A stretch of 64,000 bases of DNA, taken from NCBI RefSeq assembly GCF_016801865.2, contig NC_068939.1, positions 43,687,114 through 43,751,113 on the forward strand, read 5' to 3'. The DNA is from Culex pipiens pallens. Lineage: Eukaryota > Arthropoda > Insecta > Diptera > Culicidae. Both the position numbers and the translations under genes were made by a program. This document shows, piece after piece, positions 14,759-25,935 of this stretch (positions within the stretch are counted from its first letter, which is position 1; the number at the start of each line of letters is the position of its first letter). The notes beneath the pieces are model-generated. The model had not been told where the DNA came from, ran no database searches, and saw nothing but the letters and a program-made list of their open reading frames with translations.

Positions 14759-16558
14759 ATTTATTCTCTTGGGAATAACAAATGAATATTCAGTTATTTC
14801 CGACAGTTTACTCAACCACAATGCCATACAAAAGGACACGCACTTTAGCCTTTTCGTGGCTTTTATTTCTCAAGTGCGTCCCCAGAGGGAGTGAACCTCC
14901 TTTGGACTGTTTTCCAACTTTTCCCGCGACCGTCATCACAACCAGCGAAAGTTTAGGCCAATAAAAGTGTCTGTTCTAGCGTTTGGTGGAAATGATGTTC
15001 GAAGTGGTTGAATCTCAATATGTGGACCATAGACAAGTAGATGTTGAAATTGAATTTTATTTGGAAAATAGTTTTTTTTTTAAGTTTAATGCGGTTTCTT
15101 CAGCGTTTAAATAACATAAATATATAAAACAAGCGAAAATAACTTAGACTTTATAACATGTTGAAACGACGTCCATTAGCTTGTGCTCAGGGCTTATCTC
15201 TCTAACTTCGGAAAACCGAAATTATCCCCTCGGTACCGATCCCGGCGGAATCCTGAATCCTGATTTGGGCGGCAACAATCACAACGAAAAATAGAAAAAG
15301 AAAACGCAAACAAAAACAAAAACAACGACGCGTGAATGATCGGAAGGCCGGAAGTGTTATTTGTGTCGTTTTGTTTGATTGTAATGGTTATTGTTATGTG
15401 TTACGTCACCGGAACTTTGCCACTTTTCGCATGTTAGTTTGTTCGAGTGAGATTTTTCTCATTTGCTAAGATTAGATTTTTCTTGGTTAATTTCCGCTCA
15501 AATTGTTCCTCACGCTTGCTGAATATTCATACGGTGTGGTCGTAGACGTTTATTATTCTGAGCGTTTTTAACTCGTTCAAAAGTTGAAAACTGGTTGAAG
15601 TCCTTTTGTTTATCTACGATCGTATTCAATTGAGACCACTTGCCAGATAATTCCTTGCACGTTTGGCCCATTCGGGGTGCTCGCCGTTATCTCAATTTTT
15701 TGAAGTGCCAACAGCAGTGCTGCCATCTCTGGGGAGTTTTTTTGCCTTCCTTTTTTTGGGCTAAGATAACAAAGGCTTCGTTAATAACCTGGGCGTTTTG
15801 GACTATCTTTCACCACACAAGCATTTTACCGGGCTCATGCATGCATAATTTAGATTTTCAGCCACCCTCCTTGCAAGAAGCCAAAAGGGTTTGCTGGAGG
15901 ACCAAAAACTTTACGTATAGCTGTGTGGCCTCACAAAATCAGGTACACTTTTTGAACACTGTCAGAACTGGTCCATTTGTACCGGTTTAGCATAGATAAG
16001 CCATTCTCCCCCCTCCACTTTCCAGATTTTTTCACCTCACAAACCCAGAAGGCTTATCAGAAGTCGTTCTCGGTTTGTCAAGGATCGTTCTATGGAGAAT
16101 TGAAAATTTAGTCCCTCACAAAGTTGGTTTTGCATCTCCCCAAAGGAAATAAAATTCCCAGAAAAAAAAACGAAAATCTCACCCAAGCCAAGATTCCAAA
16201 CAAATCGATGCTAATTCCAAGTTCAAACAACAACACGTCCCTGTCATATTTATTTTAAGATTTTTTGTGTCGTTGTTTCCGTTTCGCCAGCAGTCTTGGG
16301 ATTTGCGATGAAAAATGCCTTGATTATTTTCCTAATGGCTGATTTTTCATCTTTTTTTTTGTCTCCCTGTGAGACGTTCAACCAGTAGGATTTTCGAGGG
16401 AGTTTCTTGGGAGGCCAGCGAGGGGTGATTCCATGGAGAGTTGCGGTTGATGTTGAAATACCTGAAATAAAAATCGCATTAATCACATTCTAATGATGCA
16501 TTAGAAGCTAGTCATTTAAGAATATTTATCAATATCAGTTTTGGTTAAACGTCATTTC
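14759..16558. other. Intergenic, no gene seen
   Basis: AT-rich and mixed sequence, with a C-rich block around 15170-15260 and A-rich runs at 15290-15330. Nothing recognisable as a gene or a shared repeat. Confidence 0.4.
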
Positions 16559-16714
16559 TGGAGTTTTTTTTTAAAAGGACCAATAAACCAAATTTCCAAT
16601 TTTTGCTTTTTGTGTGTTTTTGAAACCGCCTTGAGTCAGGGGTATTGAAAAACACCCAAAAAGCAAAAACTGAAAATTTGGTTTATTGGTCCTTTTTTTA
16701 AAAAAAAACTCAAG
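16559..16714. mobile_element. ~155-bp palindromic MITE, copy 1
   Basis: The left arm (CTGGAG, T-run, GGACCAATAAACCAAAT) and the right arm (ATTTGGTTTATTGGTCC, A-run, CTCAAG) are reverse complements around a loop containing CTTGAGTCAGGGGTA. Three more copies lie at 24869, 25345 and 38416. The whole element folds into one hairpin and encodes nothing. Confidence 0.85.
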
Positions 16715-16782
16715 ATTTAAAAGTTAAATTTGCTTTATTTTTTTTTGTTTATTTTGCTTCATATCTCTCTATACACCCTTAG

Positions 16783-17018
16783 AATTTTGTTTTACCGAAT
16801 TCTGTAATTGAAAAATCGGTAAAGTTTAAATCGGTAAACCATCTGTCAAAATGAACAAAATTTTACCGAATTTCGGTTGTACGATGAATAAAAATTAACT
16901 TCATCACCGAATTTCGGTATTTTTTTAACCGAATTCGGTAATTTCCAATTGACCGAACTGTTCAGCAGTTGAAGATTCGGTAAATTTTACCGAGTTCGGT
17001 AAAAAATCGAAGTGTGCA
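16783..17018. mobile_element. ACCGAATTCGGT-rich MITE, copy 1
   Basis: A cluster of ACCGAATTCGGTAA-type palindromes. A related element lies in opposite orientation at 28703-28907: both contain a 'GTTCAGCAGTTGAA' segment (or its complement) and an end resembling ACACTAAGATTTTTTACCGA. Noncoding. The ends are approximate. Confidence 0.7.
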
Positions 17019-19142
17019 AGCTAAAATCTATTAAACAAAAAAAATGTCAACTTCGAATTGCTGAATCCACAATTCATTCAAAATTCGCCTTTTCCCATGG
17101 AAATTCGTCCCGAAAAGCCCTTAAAAAAGTGGAACCTGGCGAAAATTACTCACATTCCAGTGCGTCTTCGCCATCGTCGCCAAGACTGTTCCCGGAGTAG
17201 AAGGTTGCCCTCCCCCGAAATGTCCCTGCGTTGCTTTTCGGCGAGGAATCTCGAGGCCCTACGCGTAATTGATGGCAGTGTTCTTTCGGGTGGCAATGTC
17301 AAGAGTCTTCCCAGGGAACCTCCTACGGGAAGAGTGTGGGTGGTGGTGAGAGGGATTAAGTTTATGACAAATTTCGTTCGAGCAACAATTACGATGTTGG
17401 ACAGGATGCTTTGCACCGACGACGACGTGACGGAATTTTGAGGGATTTGGCCAGCGCTCGGGGATTGTTGTTTTTGGTGGCATGGGATGAATATCTCGGG
17501 TTTGAAGGAGGCAAAAATATGTTAGGAATTTTGTAGTTGATTTGTCATTTTCAAGGAATGATAAGTTCCAAGAAACTGGTAGCAATGATGAGGGGAAAAA
17601 AACTTGTTACTTCATCGATAATTTAATTACTTGTGATTGTCCATTTCTTTTCGATGGCCTCTTCAACCTTCCACGTTGAAGACCCTACCCCGAAAAAGGT
17701 CCATGTTCAAGTCACCCGGAACACCGTGTAAACCCGACAAAACAGTTCAACAGGTCCTCGAAACGAAGCCCGTCGTCCCCCTTAACAAAAACCCTAAGTA
17801 AACAGCAGCAGTCCCTTCCCGACAAACTTGTGTAATCCCTCGACATCAACCAGAACTCCGAGTTCAAAGAGTTGTGTTCTAATCGCCGAAAAGGACTCGA
17901 CGGCACGGACTCACTTTGCCGTCGCGCGGCAGGTCCTGAGTTCCTGGGACATGGACTCAATTGTGCCACCCTACCTCCGACGTCCCCCCCTCGAAAACAG
18001 AAAAGTCAATCAGCTAGAATAAGCGGTTTTGGCAAATGTGTATTAGTCGGAAAGGATTCAATTTCCAAATTGAAATCGATCAGACCAAATCGGCCGGGCA
18101 GGAAATCTCCGGAACCCAGTGCGATGTGGACCAACGCAACGTGGGGACGTCGATTTGATTGATTGATTGAAAGTGGATGGATCGGCGGCGTGCGTTTGAC
18201 CGGCGGATCGGGATTGTTGCAAGTTTGAACGCAAACTCTGTCTAATTGGATGGAAATTAAAAATCCCTTATTAATCAAGGGGGAGGGTAGTACGATGTAG
18301 TGTTGGGGTTGGTGATGGTGGCCTAGTTTTAATTAATGCTCGCTAAGCGCGAGGTAACTTAGTCCATGAAGGGTATCAATATGTATGCTAATTTAAAAAC
18401 AAGCGTTTTGAAACAGAGTTATTATCCTGTTTAAGGGGTAACATGAACGTAAAATTTGATTATGTTTTGAAAAATAATTCACTTTGCTGGAATCTGTTTT
18501 TTATCATTCAAAACATCATGATTCGATTTTCGGCGATTTAAAAAAACCCCTTTGGCCAAATATCAACGAAAAATGTCGTTCTTGACAAGATATGACGTAT
18601 AAAGATCCTCCAAGATAATACTTCCAATTCGGTTTTACAGAAGAAAAGTCTTGGGAGGACTTGGGGAACCAGCCGCGTTCCGAGATGTGGACGTAATCGT
18701 CTTTTCCCTGATTTTATCCCACTGTGGGGTGGTTTAAAAATTGGCAATTTTCGTCGAAAAATAGTTTGGAGTTTGAAGCACATTTGTAAAGGTCGTATGA
18801 AAACTTAAAATGTGGTTTAGAAGGTCTCGGGACCAAAGAGCCGATGCCTGAAAATGTTTTTATCGGATTCCTCGTAATTGTTCGTCCGTAATTGAAAGAC
18901 ATAACTTTTGGTACCCACTTTTTTATGAATTTTATTAATCAACTAAAATTCCTGAAATGTTTTTTGTAAAAATTTGTTCCTTCTTTCACCACTACTAGAT
19001 CTTTTTGTACATTTTTGGGCCCTTCTAGACAAAGCTTGTCAAAATAAACATTTGTATTCTTGAAAAGCGATTTTTGGACAGTTCTATCAAAAGCTATGGG
19101 CAAAAAACGACTAAAAAATGCTAATTTTCAAATTAAGATAAA
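17019..19142. other. Intergenic, GC-richer, no gene assigned
   Basis: Positions 17050-18330 have balanced base composition and overlapping short open frames on both strands. None has domain-like features or clear exon boundaries. After 18350 the DNA is AT-rich. This could be introns or conserved noncoding DNA of a gene outside the window. Confidence 0.35.
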
Positions 19143-19292
19143 ATAAGTTGGACCACCCTAATGCCCATCATGCCAAAATAAGCCCCTATTGACCCTGATT
19201 ATTGTCCCCAAGACACCAAAGTTCTCAATCTTTACGTGTGGCCGCTATCAATTTTGTCACGCTAGATTTCGGTTTCGGACCACTGACTGTGC
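19143..19292 (-). repeat. Dispersed repeat matching 2410-2560
   Basis: The reverse complement shares long stretches with 2410-2560, including TTGATAGCGGCCACACGT, GGTGTCTT and CAGGGTCAATAGGGGC. Noncoding interspersed repeat of unknown class. Confidence 0.75.
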
Positions 19293-19299
19293 AGCAGGG

Positions 19300-19550
19300 A
19301 TGCCACTTGAGGTTTTGAAATGTCTGTAAAAAAGTCTGTGTATGTCTGTGCATTTGTTTAAAATTCAAATATATCAATTTACAGGCATTGAAATCCGTTA
19401 GAAATTGAATTTTCAAGCATTTTACGACAAAAATGTTTACGAAATATTAATTGAATGAAGTTTTTTAAAAGTCTGTGCAACTAAAAAAATGTCTGGCACA
19501 AGCTCAAAAGTCTTTGAAACACAGACAAATCAGTGCATCTGGCATCCTTT
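19300..19550. mobile_element. Short insertion flanked by a 13-bp direct repeat
   Basis: CTGTGCAGCAGGG occurs immediately before (19287-19299) and after (19551-19563) this 251-bp segment, as expected of a target-site duplication. The segment starts ATGCCACTTG, ends CTGGCATCC, and is rich in 'GTCTGTG'. The length of the duplication suggests target-primed insertion, but the class is uncertain. Confidence 0.6.
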
Positions 19551-19563
19551 CTGTGCAGCAGGG

Positions 19564-21900
19564 TGCCCAGAATATGGAACTTTTTTTTCAAAACCTCGCT
19601 CCACAAGCTGATTATTGTTCATTGAGCAATTTTAGAACTCTGGGTCAAATATGAGCAAAATCGGTGAACATTTACCCATTGATACTCGAGGATGAAGTTT
19701 GTATGGGAAAAATCGGAAAAGTTTATGAAAAATCCAATTTGTTTGCGGTTTTCATCAAAATATTCTCAAAAGTGAGAATCTAATCGGAAATCTATTGTTC
19801 TACAACTTTGTCGAACATGTCAAAGCTGCGATTTTAAAATGTAATTTTTTTATGAAAAATATTTTTAATCTTAACCAATTTCGCCCAAAATTTACACAAA
19901 GCTTTAGAACAATAAAAAAAAACGTTTTCCTAAACATAATACATTTTGTTTCACTTTTTAACTGGTAAAGAGATTCTTTCATGCACTGCTTTGTCAGAAA
20001 TAATTGAATTTAATCAAAAAGAACTTAAAAAGGAAAAGGATTTAAATATTAGGGTTTCATTTAGATACCTCTAATAGCTCCAAAATCAACTCAATTGACG
20101 CCACGTGCACGTCACCCCTTACGACTGACAGAGCGTTCACACTCCACATCCTCGTCCAAAGTGTGCGTTAATACACTTGTTTGCCAAAGTGAAGGGGCCA
20201 CCCAACTTTTCCACCGAAAAATTGCTTTCACCCACCGGTGGTGACGGTGACCGCGGGTTGATGGCGTTATAACTTTATGACAGTTATTCAGTGCGTCGTA
20301 CACATATGAAAAGTCGTGTCACTTTTTGGGATGTTGAAATACACTGTGAAAAAGGTTCAAGATAGAAGTGTGAGTCAAATAAATATTTTAAATTTATTTT
20401 GTACAGTGCACATCTCCCATAATCCGACATCTCATCGGCACCCCTCGGCATTTATGTATGCACCGGGCGTCGCTTAATATCCTGTTTGTTTGGCCTCAGC
20501 TTAGCCCAGACAGCACATCGTGAGTGAAAGCTGTATACGGGGACAATTGTGGCTACCCTCCCCGGCCAGCCAGCGTGAGGGTGATTGCGTGAGAGGGCAA
20601 TTTGTAATACACAATAAATTATTGAATCATAATCGGATTAATTTATCTCAGCTCATTTGATGACTAAATGGAAATTTTGATCGTATCGGATGCTGCAACG
20701 TGTTCGCTCTGTGTGTGGTGGCATCATAGAGTCATCAGTGCTGATGAGAATGGTGATGAAAGTGCGTAATTTTACTATTTACTGGGATGACAGAAGTGGT
20801 GTCATGTTGATGGGTAATTTTACATTCAAAAGGTTAAAGAAAAGATTTTTTTTCTGAAAAATCCTATGAAGTTTAACATAAACTTAGGAAATTTTCCATC
20901 TATTTATGAAGTTTTCCCAAACTTCCATTTCAATTTCACTTCCGAAACATCAAACCCACGCACGCAAACAAATCCTGCAAAAAGCAAGTCGAAACTGCAA
21001 TTACAAACGAGATTTCTGCCGTTTCCCACCCAGAATCGAAGATGCACCAGATGGAAAACGATTTCCCTCATCGCTCAGGATAGACGACCTAAGCCTCTTT
21101 CGCTCTTTCTCTCTAGAGCCATCTCCATTTCACTTTGCCATCAGCAAATATGTGAACTTCTTAAGACCGGCAGGATTTCTTCTGATTTATCGCGCGATAC
21201 ACATCGTCTGATGGTGTTTCCCCAACCCCCGCCAAAAGGCCAGAAGGGAAAAAAGATTTACCGAACGCCGGGATCGACCCTAAAAGCAAAATTTAATGAA
21301 AATCTCTTTCGTTTTTAGGAAGATTGCAGTTTTCATCCTACGTTTTCATCTCCGTTCGTCAGATTTTCCTTCTTCTTTTTTTCTACGTCGGTGTACAGCA
21401 TTTCGGAGTGTATTTACAATCCCACATACACTCACCCAGTAAAACCGACATTCTTGACATTGCTGCGCAGCAGAGAGATCCTTGCTAATCCTGTAGAAAG
21501 TATTACAATCATGCCGGGCAACTTGCAATCCTTTCAAGTGCAGCTCAGCAGTGCTTTGCTCTCCTTATCATCTCGCGAAAAGTGGATTTGCTGCGCCAGT
21601 AGTCCCAAGATGATTTCTGCAAAATCGTTGGATAAAAAAGAAAACAAGATGAAAAAACCAACTGGCATCACTGTTTATGGGGCCCACATACTCTGTAGTG
21701 TTTCGAGTTCAATATTTTTTGATGGAGGACAGAAAAAAACATTTTACTTGTACGATGAACTCGCAGCAGTTTACTCAAGCAAAACGAGAACGTCTTGCAA
21801 TCTACAGAACGAAGTTCAATTTAGGAAATCGTCATTTTCTTTGGATGACAAGTCTGGAATTTGAATTTGGATCATTGAGTTATGAATGTTTGAATCTTTA
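19564..21900. other. Intergenic, no gene assigned
   Basis: AT-rich to 20080, then a more balanced block (20080-21860) with overlapping open frames. None resembles a known protein. No repeat recognised. Confidence 0.35.
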
Positions 21901-22831
21901 TTCAAGATTCAAGATTCAAGATTCAAGATTCAAGATTCAAGATTCAAGATTCAAGATTCAAGATTCAAGATTCAAGATTCAAGATTCAAGATTCAAGATT
22001 CAAGATTCAAGATTCAAGATTCAAGATTCAAGATTCAAGATTCAAGATTCAAGATTCAAGATTCAAGATTCAAGATTCAAGATTCAAGATTCAAGATTCA
22101 AGATTCAAGATTCAAGATTCAAGATTCAAGATTCAAGATTCAAGATTCAAGATTCAAGATTCAAGATTCAAGATTCAAGATTCAAGATTCAAGATTCAAG
22201 ATTCAAGATTCAAGATTCAAGATTCAAGATTCAAGATTCAAGATTCAAGATTCAAGATTCAAGATTCAAGATTCAAGATTCAAGATTCAAGATTCAAGAT
22301 TCAAGATTCAAGATTCAAGATTCAAGATTCAAGATTCAAGATTCAAGATTCAAGATTCAAGATTCAAGATTCAAGATTCAAGATTCAAGATTCAAGATTC
22401 AAGATTCAAGATTCAAGATTCAAGATTCAAGATTCAAGATTCAAGATTCAAGATTCAAGATTCAAGATTCAAGATTCAAGATTCAAGATTCAAGATTCAA
22501 GATTCAAGATTCAAGATTCAAGATTCAAGATTCAAGATTCAAGATTCAAGATTCAAGATTCAAGATTCAAGATTCAAGATTCAAGATTCAAGATTCAAGA
22601 TTCAAGATTCAAGATTCAAGATTCAAGATTCAAGATTCAAGATTCAAGATTCAAGATTCAAGATTCAAGATTCAAGATTCAAGATTCAAGATTCAAGATT
22701 CAAGATTCAAGATTCAAGATTCAAGATTCAAGATTCAAGATTCAAGATTCAAGATTCAAGATTCAAGATTCAAGATTCAAGATTCAAGGTTCAAGATTCA
22801 AGATTCAAGATTTAAGATTCAAGATTCAAGA
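21901..22831. repeat. 0.9-kb satellite of 7-bp unit (TTCAAGA)n
   Basis: About 133 heptamers, perfect except for two changes close to the 3' end (AAGGTTC near 22789 and ATTTAAG near 22811). A heptamer array leaves the frame open as a Asp-Ser-Arg-Phe-Lys-Ile-Gln repeat, which makes a long artefactual ORF of about 400 codons on the plus strand. Confidence 0.95.
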
Positions 22832-23113
22832 GCTGCTCCTAAACAATTTTGTTGTATTTATGTACACAGTAAAAAATGTGTAAATTTAAAAGGTTGAATA
22901 TAACCTCTTTTATGATGTAATTTTGCCTCAATTCAAACTGAAAAAGCGACATTACAATAGAAAAGTGGTAAAATTACACATTTTTTCTGACATAAAAGAT
23001 GTACCCCTTCCCAGATGTAATATTACCATGAGTTTTTTTCTGTGTGCGCTCAAATTCATAAATTCAAAAAAATACTACTAAAAAACGGTTATTTCTGCTC
23101 TCAAAATTACGTA
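22832..23113. other. 3' flank of the Thr-rich secreted-protein gene
   Basis: AT-rich DNA containing a short inverted pair (GTAATTTTGCC / GGTAAAATTACAC region at 22916-22980). No gene seen. Confidence 0.4.
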
Positions 23114-23119
23114 TTTATT
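23114..23119 (-). terminator. Poly(A) signal of the 128-aa secreted protein
   Basis: AATAAA on the minus strand, 63 bases past the stop codon at 23182. Confidence 0.6.
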
Positions 23120-23181
23120 GCCAAACAAACCAAAATTGACTCAAAAAATCATTTTTGTTTTCGTCAGCTTCAGCAATCGGT

Positions 23182-23568
23182 TTAACCGCGCTTTCCGGAA
23201 CGCTCCTTGGAGGCCTTCTCGGAGGATTTACGTCCACGGGTGGAACGTTGCTCCTTGGACGAGCGGGAACCCTTCTTCTCGGACGAGTTTCTGCGCGGGC
23301 GTCTGGTGGATCCTGCCGGAGCAGCCGTGGTAGCGGCAGCCGGATCAACGGTGGTAGCGGCAGCCGGGGCAGCGGTGGTGGCGGTCGGGTCAACTGTGGT
23401 AGCGGCGGCAGGATCAGCGGTGGTAGTGGCAGCGGGATCAACTGTGGTCAGCGCCGGATCGACGGTGGTCAGCGCCGGATCAACTGTGGTTGCCGCCGGA
23501 TCGGCGGTAGTCTGGGCCTGAACGATGGTGGCCAGAGCCAAAGCCAGAAGGACCAAAGTAGATTTCAT
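23182..23568 (-). CDS. Small secreted Thr/Pro-rich (mucin-like) protein with basic tail, short paralogue
   Basis: A 128-residue protein. The start is the ATG at 23568, because a signal peptide (MKSTLVLLALALA, cleavage near residue 18) follows it and the promoter lies correctly upstream; the open frame extends further 5' but through the promoter. Residues ~19-85 are repeats of the type TTVDPA / TTAAPA, rich in Thr and likely to be O-glycosylated. Residues ~86-128 form a strongly basic Ser/Lys/Arg tail (RRPRRNSSEKK, SSKE, RKSSEKASKERSGKRG). No catalytic domain. A paralogue of 244 residues lies on the opposite strand at 43820-44554 with the same signal peptide, repeat and terminal ERSGKRG. Function unknown. 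An extracellular mucin-like role (gut lining, saliva or eggshell) is only a guess. No intron in the coding part. Confidence 0.85.
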   Translation of the reverse strand: MKSTLVLLALALATIVQAQTTADPAATTVDPALTTVDPALTTVDPAATTTADPAAATTVDPTATTAAPAAATTVDPAAATTAAPAGSTRRPRRNSSEKKGSRSSKEQRSTRGRKSSEKASKERSGKRG

Positions 23569-23592
23569 GGTGGATGTTGTGCCGTTTGTTGA

Positions 23593-23629
23593 ACTGATGA
23601 AGTTGGGGCAATTGGTGAGGGTTTTTATA
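23593..23629 (-). promoter_or_regulatory. TATA box and TCAGT initiator
   Basis: TATAAA at 23629-23624 and the arthropod initiator TCAGT at 23597-23593 on the minus strand, about 32 bp apart. The presumed 5' UTR (TCAGTTCAACAAACGGCACAAC) nearly matches that of the paralogue at 43796. Confidence 0.8.
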
Positions 23630-23675
23630 CCAAAAGTTAAAATAGAAACAACAATGAATGCACTGTGGCCCACTG

Positions 23676-23771
23676 AATGACGCAAATGGAATTTTCCTAA
23701 ATTAGGCGAGTGTATTTTAAGAATGCCTAGAGACAATTAATTCATTTACAAAACATTCAAGCAATGACGCA
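23676..23771 (-). promoter_or_regulatory. Paired TGCGTCATT motifs upstream
   Basis: Read on the gene's strand, TGCGTCATT occurs at 23684-23676 and TGCGTCATTG at 23771-23762, both upstream of the TATA box. The paralogue at 43820 also has two such motifs upstream. The motif resembles a bZIP (CRE/AP-1-like) site; the binding factor is inference. Confidence 0.5.
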
Positions 23772-23789
23772 AATTCCACTCACATGAAA

Positions 23790-24868
23790 CCGAAAATATT
23801 TCAAAGAACCAACACTTGCCAACCGATAGCTGGAAAAGTCGTAAAAAAGCGAATTTTCCGAACTATCGGTCGCCTCGGGCCAGATAAGACAATCGGGTGA
23901 GGTTATGTTCTCGGTTCCGGTCCGGAACACAATAAAAAGGCAAACGTCAACTACGCGCCCGGTTCAAGAACTGCCGGAGATTGTGATCTCCGTAAAACAC
24001 TTCTGGGTTGGCCACACCACATACGACATTACATTTTTTTTCGCCGGAATCACTTCCAGTTGTATGATTGAAGTTTTGGCCCCGAAGGGGGTCAAGATGG
24101 CCACTTCTGGTGGTCGTTCTAGTTGGTGGTCGGGGTTCAGGCCTAAGGGAGGGTGTCTCCATAAAAGACGAAAGCCGTGAGCAGACAATAAATTAAACCA
24201 GGCAGCGCGCAATAAGAAGGGGGAAAAAACTTGCAAAAGGCAATAAAATTTGATAAGATGATTTAACACGGTCATAAAAGACGAATGAATGGGTATGATG
24301 AGTGTTTTGGAGGGCGTGTAAATGGTGTTTCGGTTACGCACGGCACACATGACCCCACCCGGAAAGGGGGCCGGGGGATGCTTTGGTTACTTTTTCCGGA
24401 AAATGACACAATTTCGGAGATAACATCGACGGTACCGCCAACATGTGAGCAGCTGCCGGCTAAGTATCACTTTTATGCAAGATGAATCTCTTTTGTATGT
24501 AAATTACAATAATGGAAAAGTTATGAGCAAATAAAAAGTTTCAATCTGATTGGAAATTAATTTTAAACTAAAACATTTGGTGTTGAAGAAAACGTATGTG
24601 TCATAACATAATTTAATAACAAAATAGGGTGAATCCCATATGTTGGAAAGATTAAGGATTGGCATAATTTTCATAAATCGAATTATTATCGAAAACTTCA
24701 AACTATAACCGGTAAGATTTTTCTCATGATTTAATGTTTTAAAACGTATATTGGGCTGGGTCACACAATGTCTATGTCCATGTCTTCAACTTATCAATGT
24801 CATCTCGGCTATCAAAGTCATTTCAGATCACTGTAAAATCTAAAAAAAATGCACTTTTGGGTACAAAT
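23790..24868. other. Intergenic, no gene seen
   Basis: Balanced composition up to 24480, AT-rich afterwards. Short frames on both strands lack domain features. No repeat recognised before the MITE at 24869. Confidence 0.4.
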
Positions 24869-25022
24869 CTCGAGTTTTTTTGAAAAGGTCCTATAAACAA
24901 AATTTTCACTTTTTGCTTTTTGGGTGTTTTTGAATACCCCTGACTCAAGGCGGTTCTAAAAACATCCAAAAAGCAAAAATTTAAAATTTTGTTTATAGGA
25001 CCTTTTCAAAAAAAACTCTAGA
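24869..25022. mobile_element. ~155-bp palindromic MITE, copy 2
   Basis: The same hairpin family as 16559-16714: GGTCCTATAAACAAAATTTT and its inverted partner enclose a loop with CCCTGACTCAAGGCGG. It lies just before a SINE, with copy 3 just after it. Confidence 0.85.
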
Positions 25023-25078
25023 AATATTAGTTATGATTTTTTCAATAACACATTTTTTAATGTTTATATCAAAGCAAT

Positions 25079-25337
25079 CCACTTTAACGACATCCGGGTC
25101 TTTTGTTGTATCTTTTGCAAGTTTCTGCTCATTTCTAGGCGTCCGATGGTTATGTGTGGTGAGTCACTCAAACCCTCTTTTCACGCTAATGGACCGACGT
25201 TTTACTTCCCCATCCGATAGAAGGCGTGATCAGGCATATCTCGACTCGAAAAATGCCACCGGGTCCGTCTGGGATTGAACGCAGGCCATACTGGGGTGAG
25301 AGGCTACCACGCTAACCACTGCGCCACCGGACCCGGC
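25079..25337 (-). mobile_element. tRNA-derived SINE, copy 1
   Basis: Reading the minus strand from 25337: GCCGGGTCCGGTGGCGCAG, with a pol III A-box-like TGGCGCAGTGGTTAGCG and a B-box-like GTTCAATCCC about 45 bp downstream. A tRNA-unrelated body follows (CACGCCTTCTATCGGATGGG, then GAGTGACTCACCACACATAACC). A close copy lies in plus orientation at 57226. The 3' end is approximate. No cloverleaf tRNA gene is intended here: the sequence is repetitive and lacks a clean acceptor stem. Confidence 0.8.
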
Positions 25338-25344
25338 TGAAGTA

Positions 25345-25504
25345 CAAATCTGGAGTTTTGTTTTAAAAGGTCCAATAAACCAAATTTTCAGTTTTTGCTA
25401 TTTAGGTGTTTTTTAATACCCCTGATTCAAGGCGGTTTCAAAAACACCCAAAAAGCAAAAACTGAAAATTTGTTTTATTGAACTTTTTTTTTAAACTCCA
25501 GAAA
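25345..25504. mobile_element. ~155-bp palindromic MITE, copy 3
   Basis: CTGGAGTTTTGTTTTAAAAG with GGTCCAATAAACC at the left, and the complementary arm ending AAACTCCAG at the right, around ACCCCTGATTCAAGGCGG. The target is only ~8 bp away from the SINE. Confidence 0.85.
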
Positions 25505-25935
25505 TCATCTTACTACTTTTATAACATAATACCCAGAAACGTATTCACCGTTTAATATAAGACTTACAAGAAGAATATAAAGTCAAATGTTTTATTTTAA
25601 GAAAAAATAATTCCACAAAACCTAACGTTACATTGATTGGGTTTCAATCTATCTTTCCAAAATGTTCCAACTGGTTAGGCTTATTTCATGATTCATGTTC
25701 TTTGTAGAACATTTACTAAGTTAGGTCACACAATATTTATGCGCTTTTTCCGAAAAGAAGTTATTTAATAATTCATTAGAAATAGTTGGGTTGCATTCAT
25801 GTGTGCATTTGATAATCTTGCTAATTGCAGACGAAAAGTGAGCAAATTGAATCAATAATTTCGGTGTTTTTTTATAAAATCAAATTTGAGTTTTTGTTTA
25901 ACAAGTTTTGCTTTTGGTTGGATTTTTTAGAGCAT

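Noticed and set aside
14345..14894. Lys/Tyr/Asn- and Phe/Leu/Tyr-rich frames
   Set aside because: Translations of the (TTTTTGTA)n array.
21677..22897. A 406-codon frame with Asp-Ser-Arg-Phe-Lys-Ile-Gln repeats
   Set aside because: A 7-bp satellite reads identically in all frames; the flanking codons show no gene features.
23155..23592. Plus-strand Gly-rich frame
   Set aside because: Antisense shadow of the 128-residue secreted protein.
25290..25337. A tRNA gene in the 'GGCGCAGTGGTTAGCG...GTTCAATCC' segment (also at 57226)
   Set aside because: Pol III boxes are present, but the sequence is repeated with a conserved non-tRNA body, so it is a SINE head.
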